Below, one piece after another: positions 24,164 through 33,478 of a DNA stretch of 33,553 nt. Both the position numbers and the translations under genes were made by a program. Positions within the stretch are counted from its first letter, which is position 1. Each line of letters opens with the position of its first letter. This stretch comes from JBBSVE01 sp038233815 (lineage in GTDB: Bacteria; Pseudomonadota; Alphaproteobacteria; Rhodobacterales; Rhodobacteraceae): the NCBI GenBank assembly GCA_038233815.1, contig JBBSVE010000013.1, positions 1 through 33,553 on the forward strand. Direction: 5' to 3'. A model generated the notes under the pieces. It was not told the origin of the DNA. It was given only the letters and a program-made list of their open reading frames with translations, and searched no databases.

Positions 24164-25692
24164 TCCGGTTGACGCTGCTGATATTGCTTGCGGTCAGCGG
24201 GCCGGCCGCATCCGGGCCGCGCTTCGTCGACCGGGCGGGCGCCCTGCCGGTGCGCCCCGTCTATCAGGGCGGGTGGGAGCATTTCGTGGGCGGTGGGGTC
24301 GCGATCCTCGACTGCAACGATGACGGGCGGCCCGACCTCTTCGTCGCGGGCGGGACCGCGCCGGGGACGTTGCTGGTCAACACCGGGCCGAAGGGCGGCG
24401 ACATCACATTCATGCAGGGTGCGGTGCCGGAGATTCGCGACATGACCGGGGCCTATCCGCTCGACGTGGACGGCGACGGTATGCTCGACCTCGCGGTGCT
24501 TCGGGTGGGGGCCAACATGCTCCTCAAAGGCGACGGCGACTGCCGGTTCCACGATGCGACGCAGGCGTGGGGGTTCCGGGGCGCGGACCGCTGGACCACC
24601 GCCTTTGCCGCCACGTGGGAGCCGGGGCAGGACTGGCCGACGCTCGCCGTGGGCAACTATGTCGACCGCACCGATCCCGACGGCCCGTTCGAGGCCTGCG
24701 ATGTCAACGAACTCCACCGCCCCGCGCCGGGCGGCGGCTACGGACCGCCCGCAATCCTCAAACCCGGCTGGTGCGCGCTCTCCATGCTGATCTCGGACTG
24801 GATGCGCGACGGGGTGCCGGACCTGCGAATCTCCAATGACCGGCACTACTACGTGAAGGGCGGCTATGAGGAGATGTGGCACCTGCGCCCACTGGCGCCC
24901 TATGCGGAGGCGGACTGGCCCAGGGTCTCGCTTTGGGGGATGGGGATCGCGAGCCGGGACATCACCGGCAACGGGCTGCCCGACGTGATGATGACCTCGA
25001 TGGGCGACCAGCTCTTGCAGCTGAACGAGGGCGGCGGGCGGCTTCGCAACGCGCCGTTCGCGATGGGCACCTATGCGCAGCGGCCCTATCTCGGCGATGA
25101 CGGCCGCCCCTCCACCGGCTGGCATGCGGAGTTTGGTGACGTGGACAACGACGGGCGCGACGATCTCTTCATCGCGAAAGGGAACGTGGACCAGATGCCG
25201 TCGAACGCGATGCACGATCCCAACGATCTGCTGATGCAGCAGGCGGATGGCACCTTCGTGGAGGAGGGCGAAGCGGCGGGGATCGCCACCACCGACCGCT
25301 CGCGCGGCGCGGGGCTGGTGGATCTGAACGGGGACGGGCGGCTCGATCTTGTGGTGATCAACCGCCGGGCGGGGATGGAGGTCTGGCAGAACGCGACCCC
25401 AGGCACCGGCGCGTGGGCGGAGGTGGAGCTGCGCGCGGCCTCGGGCAACAGCCGCGCGGTCGGCGCGTGGATCGAGGTGCGCGCGGGGGCGCTGCATCAT
25501 GTTCAGGAGGTGACGGTGGGCGGCGGCCATGCCTCCGGTCAGGCGGGGCCCGCGCATTTCGGGCTGGGGGCGGCCACGGCGGCAAAGGTGCGGGTGATCT
25601 GGCCTGACGGTGCGGTGTCGGCATGGACCGCCGTGCCGCTGGGGCGGCGGGTGACGGTGCGGGCGGACGGACCGGGTTTGGCGGTGGAGTAA
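24160..25692 (+). CDS. secreted FG-GAP/VCBS repeat protein with ASPIC/UnbV C-terminus
   Basis: A 510-aa exported protein of the CRTAC1 type. A signal peptide (1-18) is followed by a beta-propeller with calcium-loop motifs: DCNDDGRPDL (51-60), DVDGDGMLDL (102-111), then WMRDGVPDL, DITGNGLPDV, DVDNDGRDDL and DLNGDGRLDL. The C-terminal ASPIC/UnbV-like domain includes SRAVGAWIEVRAG, GGGHASGQ and IWPDGAVSAW. It is likely a periplasmic or surface binding protein; no enzymatic residues are apparent. It is translationally coupled to xylR upstream, although nothing suggests a sugar role. It converges within 9 bp on a di-haem peroxidase gene, a possible partner. Confidence 0.88.
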   Translation: MIRLTLLILLAVSGPAASGPRFVDRAGALPVRPVYQGGWEHFVGGGVAILDCNDDGRPDLFVAGGTAPGTLLVNTGPKGGDITFMQGAVPEIRDMTGAYPLDVDGDGMLDLAVLRVGANMLLKGDGDCRFHDATQAWGFRGADRWTTAFAATWEPGQDWPTLAVGNYVDRTDPDGPFEACDVNELHRPAPGGGYGPPAILKPGWCALSMLISDWMRDGVPDLRISNDRHYYVKGGYEEMWHLRPLAPYAEADWPRVSLWGMGIASRDITGNGLPDVMMTSMGDQLLQLNEGGGRLRNAPFAMGTYAQRPYLGDDGRPSTGWHAEFGDVDNDGRDDLFIAKGNVDQMPSNAMHDPNDLLMQQADGTFVEEGEAAGIATTDRSRGAGLVDLNGDGRLDLVVINRRAGMEVWQNATPGTGAWAEVELRAASGNSRAVGAWIEVRAGALHHVQEVTVGGGHASGQAGPAHFGLGAATAAKVRVIWPDGAVSAWTAVPLGRRVTVRADGPGLAVE

Positions 25693-25701
25693 CCGGGCGG
25701 G

Positions 25702-27039
25702 TCAGCGGTCGATCGGCAGACCGCTCGGCACGCTGTCGGGGATGCCGAGCCGGCCCTCCAGCGCCCGGGGGTCCGTCAGCGTGTCGAGAAACGCCATCAG
25801 CGCATCAAGGTCATGACCGCTCAACTGCACCGGGGCCTGCGTGACCCGCGCCAGTATCGCTGCCGTCTCCTCCGGGTCCGCAAGCGGCGCCCAGTCGTCC
25901 TTGGCCGCGTCAAACGCGGGCAGCGTCGCTTGCGGTCGGTAGGCGGCGTGCCCGCCGACCGGGTCGGCGTGGAACGCCACGAAGGCACGCAGGTCGCTGA
26001 AGGCGCCGTCATGGCCCCACGGTCCGGTCTCGGCCACGTTGCGCAGCGACGGCGTGCGGAATGCATAGGCGTCCGCCGGATGGCCGGTGACCCGCATCCG
26101 GCCAAGGTCGCGTTGCCCCGGCTCGAACCGCTCGCCCTTGCCGGGGCCGATCTGCGGCGTCCCCATCGCGTGGAAGGCCTGATCGGTCAGGGGCGCGCCC
26201 GCGTGGCAGTCGCCGCATCCGCCCCGCCCGTAGAAGATGTCCGCCCCCTCTGCGGCAAGCGGAGGCAGCGCCGTCTCGTCCCGGAGCCATGCGTCGAAGG
26301 GTGCGCTGTCGGACCGCCACTCCACCGCGACGAAGGCCGCGATGGCATTGGAGATGTCGGTGAAATCCAGCGGCCGCCCTGCCGCGATCGCGGGATAAAC
26401 GTGGCGGAAGCTTGCCTCATAAGCCGGGATCGCGCGCACCCGCGCCGCGATCCTGTCCCACGCGCCATCCTCCCCGGTCAGGCGGCCCTGGCGGACGGCG
26501 GTCGCGATCTCGTTCTCGCGCGCATGGCCCGCCATCTCGTCCTGCGCCAGCACCGGAAACATCGCCTGCGCGGAGAGGAGGGAGGCGAAACCCGTCACCA
26601 TCTCATCCTCCAGCGGCGTGCGGAACCCGGTCGGGCGGCCCGCGTCGGCCTCGATCCGGCCGTCGTAGAACAGCGTCCGCAGCCCCGTGATGCCGAGGTC
26701 GAAGAGCGCGGGCGCGTTGCGGGGGATGCGCTGTTCGGGCCGGTTCAGGGCGTCGGCTACGCGGTCGGGGCCGAGACCCACGCCCCCGTCGCCCATCCCG
26801 AGCGACAGGCCGTCGCCGGTCCCGAAGCGCGGATGATGACAGGTGCCGCAGGAGATGTTGCGGTTGCCCGACAGGACCGGGTCCCAGAAGAGGTCGCGAC
26901 CCAGCGCCACCTCCTCCGCTGGATAGGGGGTGAAATCGCTGTCGGTCAGCGGAACGGGACGCGGGCCTGCCGCAGCCGGGAGTGCGAAGGCCGCGATCAG
27001 CGCAGAGACGAGCATCGGGGCGGATCGGCGCGCGGCCAT
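25702..27039 (-). CDS. di-haem cytochrome c peroxidase / MauG family protein
   Basis: A 445-aa periplasmic protein with a signal peptide (1-24) and two c-type haem sites, CGTCH (64-68) and CGDCH (275-279). Family blocks are LGRDLFWDPVLSGNRNISC, RNAPALFDLG, LFYDGR, PLEDEMVTGF and the C-terminal FRTPSLRNVAETGPWGHDGAF. Such proteins either reduce H2O2 or, in MauG, oxidatively modify residues of a partner protein. Sequence alone does not separate the two, since the sixth haem ligand is not certain to me. ATG 27039 has GGGAG nine bases upstream. It lies tail-to-tail with the ASPIC protein gene and is divergent from tamA. Confidence 0.9.
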   Translation of the reverse strand: MAARRSAPMLVSALIAAFALPAAAGPRPVPLTDSDFTPYPAEEVALGRDLFWDPVLSGNRNISCGTCHHPRFGTGDGLSLGMGDGGVGLGPDRVADALNRPEQRIPRNAPALFDLGITGLRTLFYDGRIEADAGRPTGFRTPLEDEMVTGFASLLSAQAMFPVLAQDEMAGHARENEIATAVRQGRLTGEDGAWDRIAARVRAIPAYEASFRHVYPAIAAGRPLDFTDISNAIAAFVAVEWRSDSAPFDAWLRDETALPPLAAEGADIFYGRGGCGDCHAGAPLTDQAFHAMGTPQIGPGKGERFEPGQRDLGRMRVTGHPADAYAFRTPSLRNVAETGPWGHDGAFSDLRAFVAFHADPVGGHAAYRPQATLPAFDAAKDDWAPLADPEETAAILARVTQAPVQLSGHDLDALMAFLDTLTDPRALEGRLGIPDSVPSGLPIDR

Positions 27040-27081
27040 GACGGAAAGCTCCCTTTTCGTGTGACGAGAGCATGAAAGTCC

Positions 27082-27097
27082 TGTGTTCGCAAACACA
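27082..27097. promoter_or_regulatory. inverted repeat between the di-haem peroxidase gene and tamA
   Basis: TGTGTT-CGCA-AACACA is a perfect 6-bp inverted repeat in the 155-bp gap between the divergent peroxidase gene and tamA, 43 bp from the peroxidase ATG. It could be an operator for either gene. No cognate regulator is encoded nearby. Confidence 0.35.
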
Positions 27098-27194
27098 CTC
27101 TGCGCGCCCATTGGGAGCCGCTCACGAAGGCGTGACGTTGTGTGCAGGGAGTCAAGCTGCAATAACGGCACGAGTGGGGTGCGGGGGCATATCA

Positions 27195-29009
27195 ATGATG
27201 AAATTCACGCGGCGCTGGCGCGCTGTCCTCGGGGCCGGATTGCTTCTTGGAACGTCGCTGTCGATGCCGGGGTGGGCCGAGGACGGCATCGATTACCGCG
27301 TGACCGGGGGCGACAAGGATCTGACCGCGACGATCAAGGCGGCCTCGGGGCTGGCGGCGGTCAAGGCCGACAAGACTGCGACGGCGCAGGATCTCTTTGC
27401 CGCGGCGCGTGCGGATTATGGCCGGATCGTCAACGCGATGTATGGCGAGGGGCGCTATTCCCCAGTGGTCCATGTGCTCGTCGATGGGCGCGAGGCGGCA
27501 TTGATTCCGCCGCTCGACGCGCCAAAACGCATCGGCACCATCGTGGTGGAGGTCGATCCCGGCCCGGAGTTCGCCTTCTCGCAGGCCCGCGTGGCGCCCC
27601 TGGCACCGAAAACCAAGCTGCCGGACGATTTCGCGCCGGGCAAGGTCGCAAAGAGCGGCCTGATCTCCGAGGCGGGGTCCGCGGCGGTCAAGGCCTGGCG
27701 CAGCGACGGCAACGCGAAGGCCGACGTGAGCGCGCAAGACATCGTGGCCGACCACCGCCGCGACACTCTGGCGGCCAGCCTGACCGTGGCCCCCGGCCCC
27801 CGCCTGCGGTTCGCGCCGCTCGTCATCAAGGGCCAGCAGCGGATGCGCGAGTCGCGGATCCGGGCGATTGCCGATCTGCCGAAGGGGCGCACCTTCTCCC
27901 CGCAGGAGCTGGAGGATTCGGCCGACCGGCTGCGCCGCACGGGCGTCTTCAAGTCGGTCTCGATGGTCGAGGACAAGGGCATCATCGCGCCCGACCTGCA
28001 AGGCATCACCGCCACCGTGGTGGAGGAAAAGCCCCGCCGTCTCAGCTTCGGGGCCGATATCGGAAGCTCGGAGGGGGCCGGCGTCTCGGCCTCATGGCTG
28101 CACCGCAACCTCTTCGGCGGGGCGGAGCAGCTGAAACTCGATGCGAAGGTGGCCCAGATCGGGGCGACCGACAGCGGGATGGACTACAGCCTCGGCGCCA
28201 CTCTCAGCCGTCCCGCCACCTTTACGCGCAACCTGACGGCGGAGCTTGCCTTCCGTATCGCGCGCAACGACGAAAAGGACTACCGTGAAGATCTGGCGAG
28301 CATCAGCGCAGGCTTCTCGCGCTACGTCTCCAACGATCTGACCGTGCGGGCGGCGCTGGGCTACGACTATTCCCGCGTCAAGGATCTGAACGGGCAACTC
28401 TCGATCTTCCGCACCGTGTCGCTGCCGATCGGCGCGCTCTATGACAGCCGGAACGAGAAGACGGACGCCACGCGCGGCTTCTTCGTCGATGGCGAGGTGA
28501 AGCCGTTCTACGGCCTGTCGGGCACCGACAGCGGCGCGCGGCTGCATGTCGATGCGCGGACCTACTATGGCTTCGGCGCCACCGATCGCATCATCCTCGC
28601 CGGACGGGTGCAGGTGGGGGCCGTGTTCGGCGGGGACATCGACAAGGTGCCGCGCGACTACCTCTTCTATTCCGGTGGCGGCGGCACGGTGCGGGGCCAG
28701 CCCTACCAGTCGCTGGGCATCACCAATGCGGTGACCGGCACGCGGACGGGGGGCACCGGGTTCCTCGGCGCGCAACTTGAGCTGCGGACCCGGATCACCA
28801 AGTCCATCGGCCTCGTGGGCTTTTACGACTACGGGCGCATCGCGTCCGAGGGCTTCACGGGCGGCGTCTCGGACAGCCAGTCCGGGGCGGGCATCGGTCT
28901 GCGTTATGCGACAGGCTTCGGTCCGATCCGGCTCGACATTGCCGCACCCGTGTCGGGCAGCACCGGCAAGGGCGGACAGATCTACATCGGGATTGGACAG
29001 TCGTTTTGA
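27195..29009 (+). CDS. tamA: autotransporter assembly complex protein TamA
   Basis: A 604-aa outer-membrane protein of the Omp85 family that works with TamB in outer-membrane protein insertion and lipid transport. A signal peptide (about 1-28, ending PGWA) is followed by POTRA-like domains (about 30-265), the last with RIRAIADLPKGRTFSPQELEDSADRLRRTG. The rest is a 16-strand-type barrel. The lid-lock motif VRGQ is in GGGGTVRGQPYQSLG, and the last strand ends in Phe (IGIGQSF), as needed for recognition by BAM. ATG 27195 is followed by another ATG. Its stop overlaps the tamB TTG by three bases. Confidence 0.93.
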   Translation: MMKFTRRWRAVLGAGLLLGTSLSMPGWAEDGIDYRVTGGDKDLTATIKAASGLAAVKADKTATAQDLFAAARADYGRIVNAMYGEGRYSPVVHVLVDGREAALIPPLDAPKRIGTIVVEVDPGPEFAFSQARVAPLAPKTKLPDDFAPGKVAKSGLISEAGSAAVKAWRSDGNAKADVSAQDIVADHRRDTLAASLTVAPGPRLRFAPLVIKGQQRMRESRIRAIADLPKGRTFSPQELEDSADRLRRTGVFKSVSMVEDKGIIAPDLQGITATVVEEKPRRLSFGADIGSSEGAGVSASWLHRNLFGGAEQLKLDAKVAQIGATDSGMDYSLGATLSRPATFTRNLTAELAFRIARNDEKDYREDLASISAGFSRYVSNDLTVRAALGYDYSRVKDLNGQLSIFRTVSLPIGALYDSRNEKTDATRGFFVDGEVKPFYGLSGTDSGARLHVDARTYYGFGATDRIILAGRVQVGAVFGGDIDKVPRDYLFYSGGGGTVRGQPYQSLGITNAVTGTRTGGTGFLGAQLELRTRITKSIGLVGFYDYGRIASEGFTGGVSDSQSGAGIGLRYATGFGPIRLDIAAPVSGSTGKGGQIYIGIGQSF

Positions 29010-32000
29010 AGATCATCCGAAAGCTCCTTCTGGCATCGCTTATCGTCGTTCTTCCCCTCGCCGTTCCGGCGCAGGACGAGGAGAAGGGCAAGCTCACGCA
29101 GTTTCTGGAGGACAACCTGTCCGGTGCAGGGCGCACGGTCACGGTCACAGGCTTTTCGGGGGCGTTCTCCTCCGAGGCGAAAATGGACGCGCTGACCATC
29201 GCCGACGACGAGGGCGTGTGGCTGACACTGAAGGGCGTGACGCTGGACTGGAGCCGGCTTGCGCTGCTGACCGGCAAGGTCAAGATCAACACACTGTCGG
29301 CCGACGACGTGATCGTGGAGCGCGCGCCGAAATCCGAGACCCCGGCCACGCCACCGGCGGCGGCGCAGGGCTTCTCGCTGCCCGAACTGCCGGTGTCGAT
29401 CAACGTGGGCACGCTGGAGGCCAGACACTTCCGTCTCGGTGCGGCGCTGTTGGGGCAGGAGATCGAGGGCGCGCTGACCGCGTCGGCCAATCTCGCCGAC
29501 GGCGAGGGCGAGGCGAAGGTCAATATCCAGCGCGCAGGCGCCGGGCCCGCGGGGCAGATCGCGTTCGACGGCTCCTACGTGAACGCGACCGGGGTGATCG
29601 CCATCGACCTTGATGTGAACGAGGGTCCGGGCGGGATCGCGGCCACACTGATCGGTCTGCCGGGCAAGCCCGCGGTGGCGCTGACGGTCAAAGGCGGCGG
29701 TCCGGTGTCGGACTTCAAGGCCGATATCGCGCTCAGGACCGACGACGCGGACCGGCTTGCGGGCGCGGTGATCCTGAAGCGCCAGACCGACGGCGGGCAG
29801 GGTTTCGACGTCGATCTCTCCGGCGACATGGCACCGCTGTTTGTGCCGCAATATGCGGAGTTCTTCGGCAACTCGGTGAAGATCAAGGCTGCCGGGGCGC
29901 GCTCCGCCTCGGGTCTGCTGAACCTTACCGACCTCGACATCGCGACCCGCGCGCTGACGCTCAAAGGCTCGGCGGACGTGGGGGCGGACGGGATCCCCAC
30001 GCGGATCGCGCTCGACGGTGCGCTGAAGGCGCCGGAGGGCGACCGGCCCGTGCTCTTGCCCATCGGCGGGGCGGTGGAGACGCGGTTGGCGCAGGCGGAC
30101 CTGAGCCTCGCCTTCGACAGCGCCAAGGGCGACGGCTGGACCGGCAATGTGACCGTGCTGGGCCTCGACCGCGCGGACGTGAAGCTGGAGCGGGCGGTGC
30201 TGGCCGCTTCCGGCACGATCCGGCGGGGGGTGGAGGCGGCCGGCGGGCCGGAGCTGACCGCCGACGTCACGATGAAGGCCGCAGGGTTGGCCCTGACCGA
30301 CCCCGACCTGCAAAAGGCCATCGGCGCGCAGATCGACGGTAAGGCGGCGCTGGACTGGCAGCCGAAGGGCGCGGGCTTTCGCATCCAGAGCCTGACGGTC
30401 GACGGCGCGGATTACGGGCTGAAGACCTCCGGCCAGATCGGCGACCTGACGTCGGGGCTGAAACTGACGGGCGATCTGGAGGCGCGCTACGCCGACCTCT
30501 CCCGCCTGTCGGGCATTGCCAAGCGGCCCCTGTCGGGCGCGGTGACGCTGACGGCGCGGGGCACGGGAAGCCCGCTCGGCGGCGATTTCGATGCCAAGGC
30601 GGACATTGCGGCGACCGATGTCACGACCGGGATTGCGCAGGCGGACGGGCTTTTGAAGGGCACCGCGCGCGTGACGCTGGATGCCACACGGGACGGGACG
30701 GGGACGATGCTGCGGGGCTTCACGCTCGACGCGCGGACGCTCTCCATCTCCGCCACCGGCACGGCGGCGAGCGGCGGGTCGGACCTGACGGCCAAGCTGC
30801 GGTTTGCCGATCTGGGCGTTCTGGGGCCGGACTATGCCGGCAGCCTCGACGCCGACGCCACGCTGTCGGGCACGCTGGAGGCCGGGCGGATGACGCTGAA
30901 AGGCACCGGCCAGAACCTCGAGGTGGGTGATCCGCGCACCAAGGGGCTGCTGAAGGGCACAAGCGATCTCGACTTCACCGTGGCCTTCCAGGACGGCCGC
31001 TACGGGATCGAACAGGGCCGAATCGCCAACCCACAGGTCAGCGTGAGTGCGACCGGCTACTATGATCCCAAGGGCAGCGACCTCAAGGCTAATGTCTCGT
31101 TGCCGGACCTCGCGGTTGCGGGGCCGGGCTACGGCGGCAGCCTGCGGGCGGACGCGGCCTTCTCCGGCACGCCGGAGGCCGGGCATCTGGTGGTGGACGG
31201 CACCGGGCAGAACCTCGCCGTCGGCGATCCGCGGCTGTCGGGTCTGCTGCGCGGCGGCAGCACGCTCGGCGTGGATGTGACCTTTGCGAATGGCCGCTAC
31301 GAGGTCAAACGGGGTGAGCTGACCACCGCGCAGGTGCAGGCCCGCGCGAATGGCGTCTATGATCCGGCGGGCAGCGACATCACGGCCACCTTCAACCTGC
31401 CCAATCTGTCGGTGATGGGGCCGGGCTATCGCGGCAGCCTGCGGGCCGATGCGGCGCTGAAAGGCTCGCCGCAGTCGGGATCGCTGGTGGCCAAGGGCGT
31501 CGGCACCGATGTGGCGATCGGGCAGAGGTCGGTGGACGGCATCCTCAAGGGCCAAAGCATCCTCGACGTGGATGTGGCGTTCGACAAGGGGCGCTACGAC
31601 ATCCGCACGGCCACGCTCGGCAATGCCCAGATCGACGCCACGGTGCTGGGTTACTACGACCCGAAGGGCAGCGATCTGAGCGCGACCGTCAGCCTGCCGG
31701 ACCTGTCGGTGGCGGGACCGGGCTACAAAGGGTCGATCAAGGCGGAGGCGAAGGCCAGCGGCACGGTTGAGGATGGGCGCATGGTCCTGAATGCCGAGAC
31801 GCGCAACCTCGCCGTCGGGCAGGACTATGCCAACCGCATCCTCGCCGGGTCGAGCACGCTCGCCACGACCGTGAACGTCCGCAACAAGCGGATCGAGGTG
31901 GAGAGCCTGACGCTCGACAACCCGCAGCTGAAGGCACGCGCCAGCGGGTCGGTCGAGGGCGACAAACGCAACCTCACGCTGGACGCGCGGCTGGCGAACC

Positions 32001-33445
32001 TCGGGCTTCTGGTGCCGGGCTTTCCGGGCGCGGTGACGCTGTCGGGGACGGTGAACGAGGACGCCAAGGGTTTCGGCGTCGACATGGCGGCAAAGGGGCC
32101 GGGCGGGATCGACACGACGGTCAAGGGGACGCTCGCCCCGGATTTCAGCGCCGCGAACCTCAAGATCGCCGGATCGGCGCAGGCGGGGCTCGCCAATGCG
32201 TTTCTGGGGAACCGTCAGGTCTCGGGCCTGCTGCGCTTCGATCTGGGGCTGAACGGGCCGTTGGGGCTATCGGCGCTGTCGGGCAAGGTCACGCTGTCGG
32301 ATGGCCGGTTGAGCGATCCGTCGCTGCCGTTTTCTCTCACCGGCCTGCGCGGCACCGTGGGGCTCGACAACAGCACCGCGCGGCTCGATCTGAACTCCGG
32401 CTTTTCCGAAGGCGGCGCGCTGTCCGTCACGGGGACCATCGGGCTCACGGGCAGTTACGACGGGAACCTGACGGTCGCGCTGAACGGGGCGGTCATCAAG
32501 GACCCGCTGCTCTACCAGACGCTGCTCAACGGGCAGGTCACGGTCAACGGACCGCTGACTGGAGGCGCGATGATCGCAGGCCGCATCAACGTAGGCGAAA
32601 CGGAGGTCCGCGTGCCCTCGACCGGACTTGGCGGCGGCGGCGCGCTGCCGGACCTGCGCCATGTGAACGAGAGCGCGCCGGTCCGGGCGACACGCAAGCG
32701 GGCGGGTCTGCTGGACGACGGCTCCAAGGACGGGGGCGGCGGGGGCGGCCGGCCTTACGGGCTCAACCTCGTGATCGACGCGCCGGCGCGGATCTTCATC
32801 CGGGGGCGCGGGCTCGACGTGGAACTGGGCGGCCGGGTGACCATTCAGGGGACCACGAACAATATCGTGCCGTCGGGCGGGCTCGACCTGATCCGAGGAC
32901 GGCTTGATATTCTGGGCAAACGGCTCGACATCACCACGGCGCAGATCCAGCTTCAGGGCGATTTCGTGCCCTACCTCAACATCGTCGCCTCCTCCACCAC
33001 CGACGGCGTGACCGCGTCCGTCACGCTCAGCGGGCGGGCGGACGACCCGGCGGTAACCTTCTCCTCCAACCCCGAACTGCCGCAGGAGGAGGTTCTGGCG
33101 CGACTCCTCTTCGGGCGCGGGATCGACAAGATCTCGGCCCTGCAGGCGGCGCAACTGGCAAGCTCTGTGGCGACGCTGGCCGGACGCGGCGGCGACGGGA
33201 TCATCGGCAACCTGCGAAAGGCGACCGGGTTCGACGATCTCGACTTCACCACGGACGCAAACGGAAACTCCGCTGTCAAGGCGGGCAAGTATCTGTCGAA
33301 GAACGTCTATTCCGAGGTGGAGGTGGGCCAGAACGGGCAGAGCAAGATCAACCTCAACCTCGACATCCGCAAGGGCCTGAAGCTCAAGGGCTCGGTCGGT
33401 CAGACGGGGGCCGGGATCGGCATCTACTACGAGAAGGACTACTGA
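29006..33445 (+). CDS. tamB: translocation and assembly module protein TamB
   Basis: A 1479-aa AsmA-like protein anchored by one N-terminal helix (about 3-20, KLLLASLIVVLPLAVPA) and spanning the periplasm as a hydrophobic beta-groove, thought to move phospholipid or assist TamA. It starts with TTG at 29006, overlapping the tamA stop (TTGA), so translation is coupled. Residues 579-974 are four consecutive repeats of exactly 99 residues; the segment just before them is a more diverged copy. A Gly run (DGGGGGGRPYG) precedes the DUF490 C-terminal domain, which includes PSGGLDLIRGRLDILG, LSGRADDPAVTFSS, LPQEEVLARLLFG, LRKATGFDDLDF and GQNGQSKINLNLDIRKG. It is complete; the alternative ATGs lie well inside the protein. 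Confidence 0.95.
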   Translation: MKIIRKLLLASLIVVLPLAVPAQDEEKGKLTQFLEDNLSGAGRTVTVTGFSGAFSSEAKMDALTIADDEGVWLTLKGVTLDWSRLALLTGKVKINTLSADDVIVERAPKSETPATPPAAAQGFSLPELPVSINVGTLEARHFRLGAALLGQEIEGALTASANLADGEGEAKVNIQRAGAGPAGQIAFDGSYVNATGVIAIDLDVNEGPGGIAATLIGLPGKPAVALTVKGGGPVSDFKADIALRTDDADRLAGAVILKRQTDGGQGFDVDLSGDMAPLFVPQYAEFFGNSVKIKAAGARSASGLLNLTDLDIATRALTLKGSADVGADGIPTRIALDGALKAPEGDRPVLLPIGGAVETRLAQADLSLAFDSAKGDGWTGNVTVLGLDRADVKLERAVLAASGTIRRGVEAAGGPELTADVTMKAAGLALTDPDLQKAIGAQIDGKAALDWQPKGAGFRIQSLTVDGADYGLKTSGQIGDLTSGLKLTGDLEARYADLSRLSGIAKRPLSGAVTLTARGTGSPLGGDFDAKADIAATDVTTGIAQADGLLKGTARVTLDATRDGTGTMLRGFTLDARTLSISATGTAASGGSDLTAKLRFADLGVLGPDYAGSLDADATLSGTLEAGRMTLKGTGQNLEVGDPRTKGLLKGTSDLDFTVAFQDGRYGIEQGRIANPQVSVSATGYYDPKGSDLKANVSLPDLAVAGPGYGGSLRADAAFSGTPEAGHLVVDGTGQNLAVGDPRLSGLLRGGSTLGVDVTFANGRYEVKRGELTTAQVQARANGVYDPAGSDITATFNLPNLSVMGPGYRGSLRADAALKGSPQSGSLVAKGVGTDVAIGQRSVDGILKGQSILDVDVAFDKGRYDIRTATLGNAQIDATVLGYYDPKGSDLSATVSLPDLSVAGPGYKGSIKAEAKASGTVEDGRMVLNAETRNLAVGQDYANRILAGSSTLATTVNVRNKRIEVESLTLDNPQLKARASGSVEGDKRNLTLDARLANLGLLVPGFPGAVTLSGTVNEDAKGFGVDMAAKGPGGIDTTVKGTLAPDFSAANLKIAGSAQAGLANAFLGNRQVSGLLRFDLGLNGPLGLSALSGKVTLSDGRLSDPSLPFSLTGLRGTVGLDNSTARLDLNSGFSEGGALSVTGTIGLTGSYDGNLTVALNGAVIKDPLLYQTLLNGQVTVNGPLTGGAMIAGRINVGETEVRVPSTGLGGGGALPDLRHVNESAPVRATRKRAGLLDDGSKDGGGGGGRPYGLNLVIDAPARIFIRGRGLDVELGGRVTIQGTTNNIVPSGGLDLIRGRLDILGKRLDITTAQIQLQGDFVPYLNIVASSTTDGVTASVTLSGRADDPAVTFSSNPELPQEEVLARLLFGRGIDKISALQAAQLASSVATLAGRGGDGIIGNLRKATGFDDLDFTTDANGNSAVKAGKYLSKNVYSEVEVGQNGQSKINLNLDIRKGLKLKGSVGQTGAGIGIYYEKDY
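30740..31927 (+). repeat. four 297-bp tandem repeats inside tamB
   Basis: The units are 30740-31036, 31037-31333, 31334-31630 and 31631-31927, each exactly 99 codons with no gaps when aligned. Each contains a GSDL / LxxLxVxGPxYxGS / LAVG / LxGxSxL-like pattern and ends in Gln. Units 2 and 3 agree at about 50 of 99 residues by my own count. Confidence 0.85.
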
Positions 33446-33446
33446 G

Positions 33447-33478
33447 GCCCGCGCCTAGTTCAGCGCGCGCGGGCTTTT
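33447..33478 (+). terminator. intrinsic terminator of tamA-tamB
   Basis: GCCCGCGC (33447-33454) pairs with GCGCGGGC (33467-33474), an 8-bp stem with a 12-base loop, followed by TTTT. It begins two bases after the tamB stop and overlaps the 3' end of the convergent membrane protein gene. Confidence 0.7.

Noticed and set aside
28982..31555. Minus-strand open frame of 857 codons opposite tamB
   Set aside because: Its apparent internal repeats are the shadow of the tamB tandem repeats; composition is Arg/His/Gly-rich with no motif.
32722..32757. Gly run in TamB (DGGGGGGRPYG) as a possible slippage site
   Set aside because: The codons are mixed ggg/ggc and the run is short; it looks like an ordinary flexible linker.
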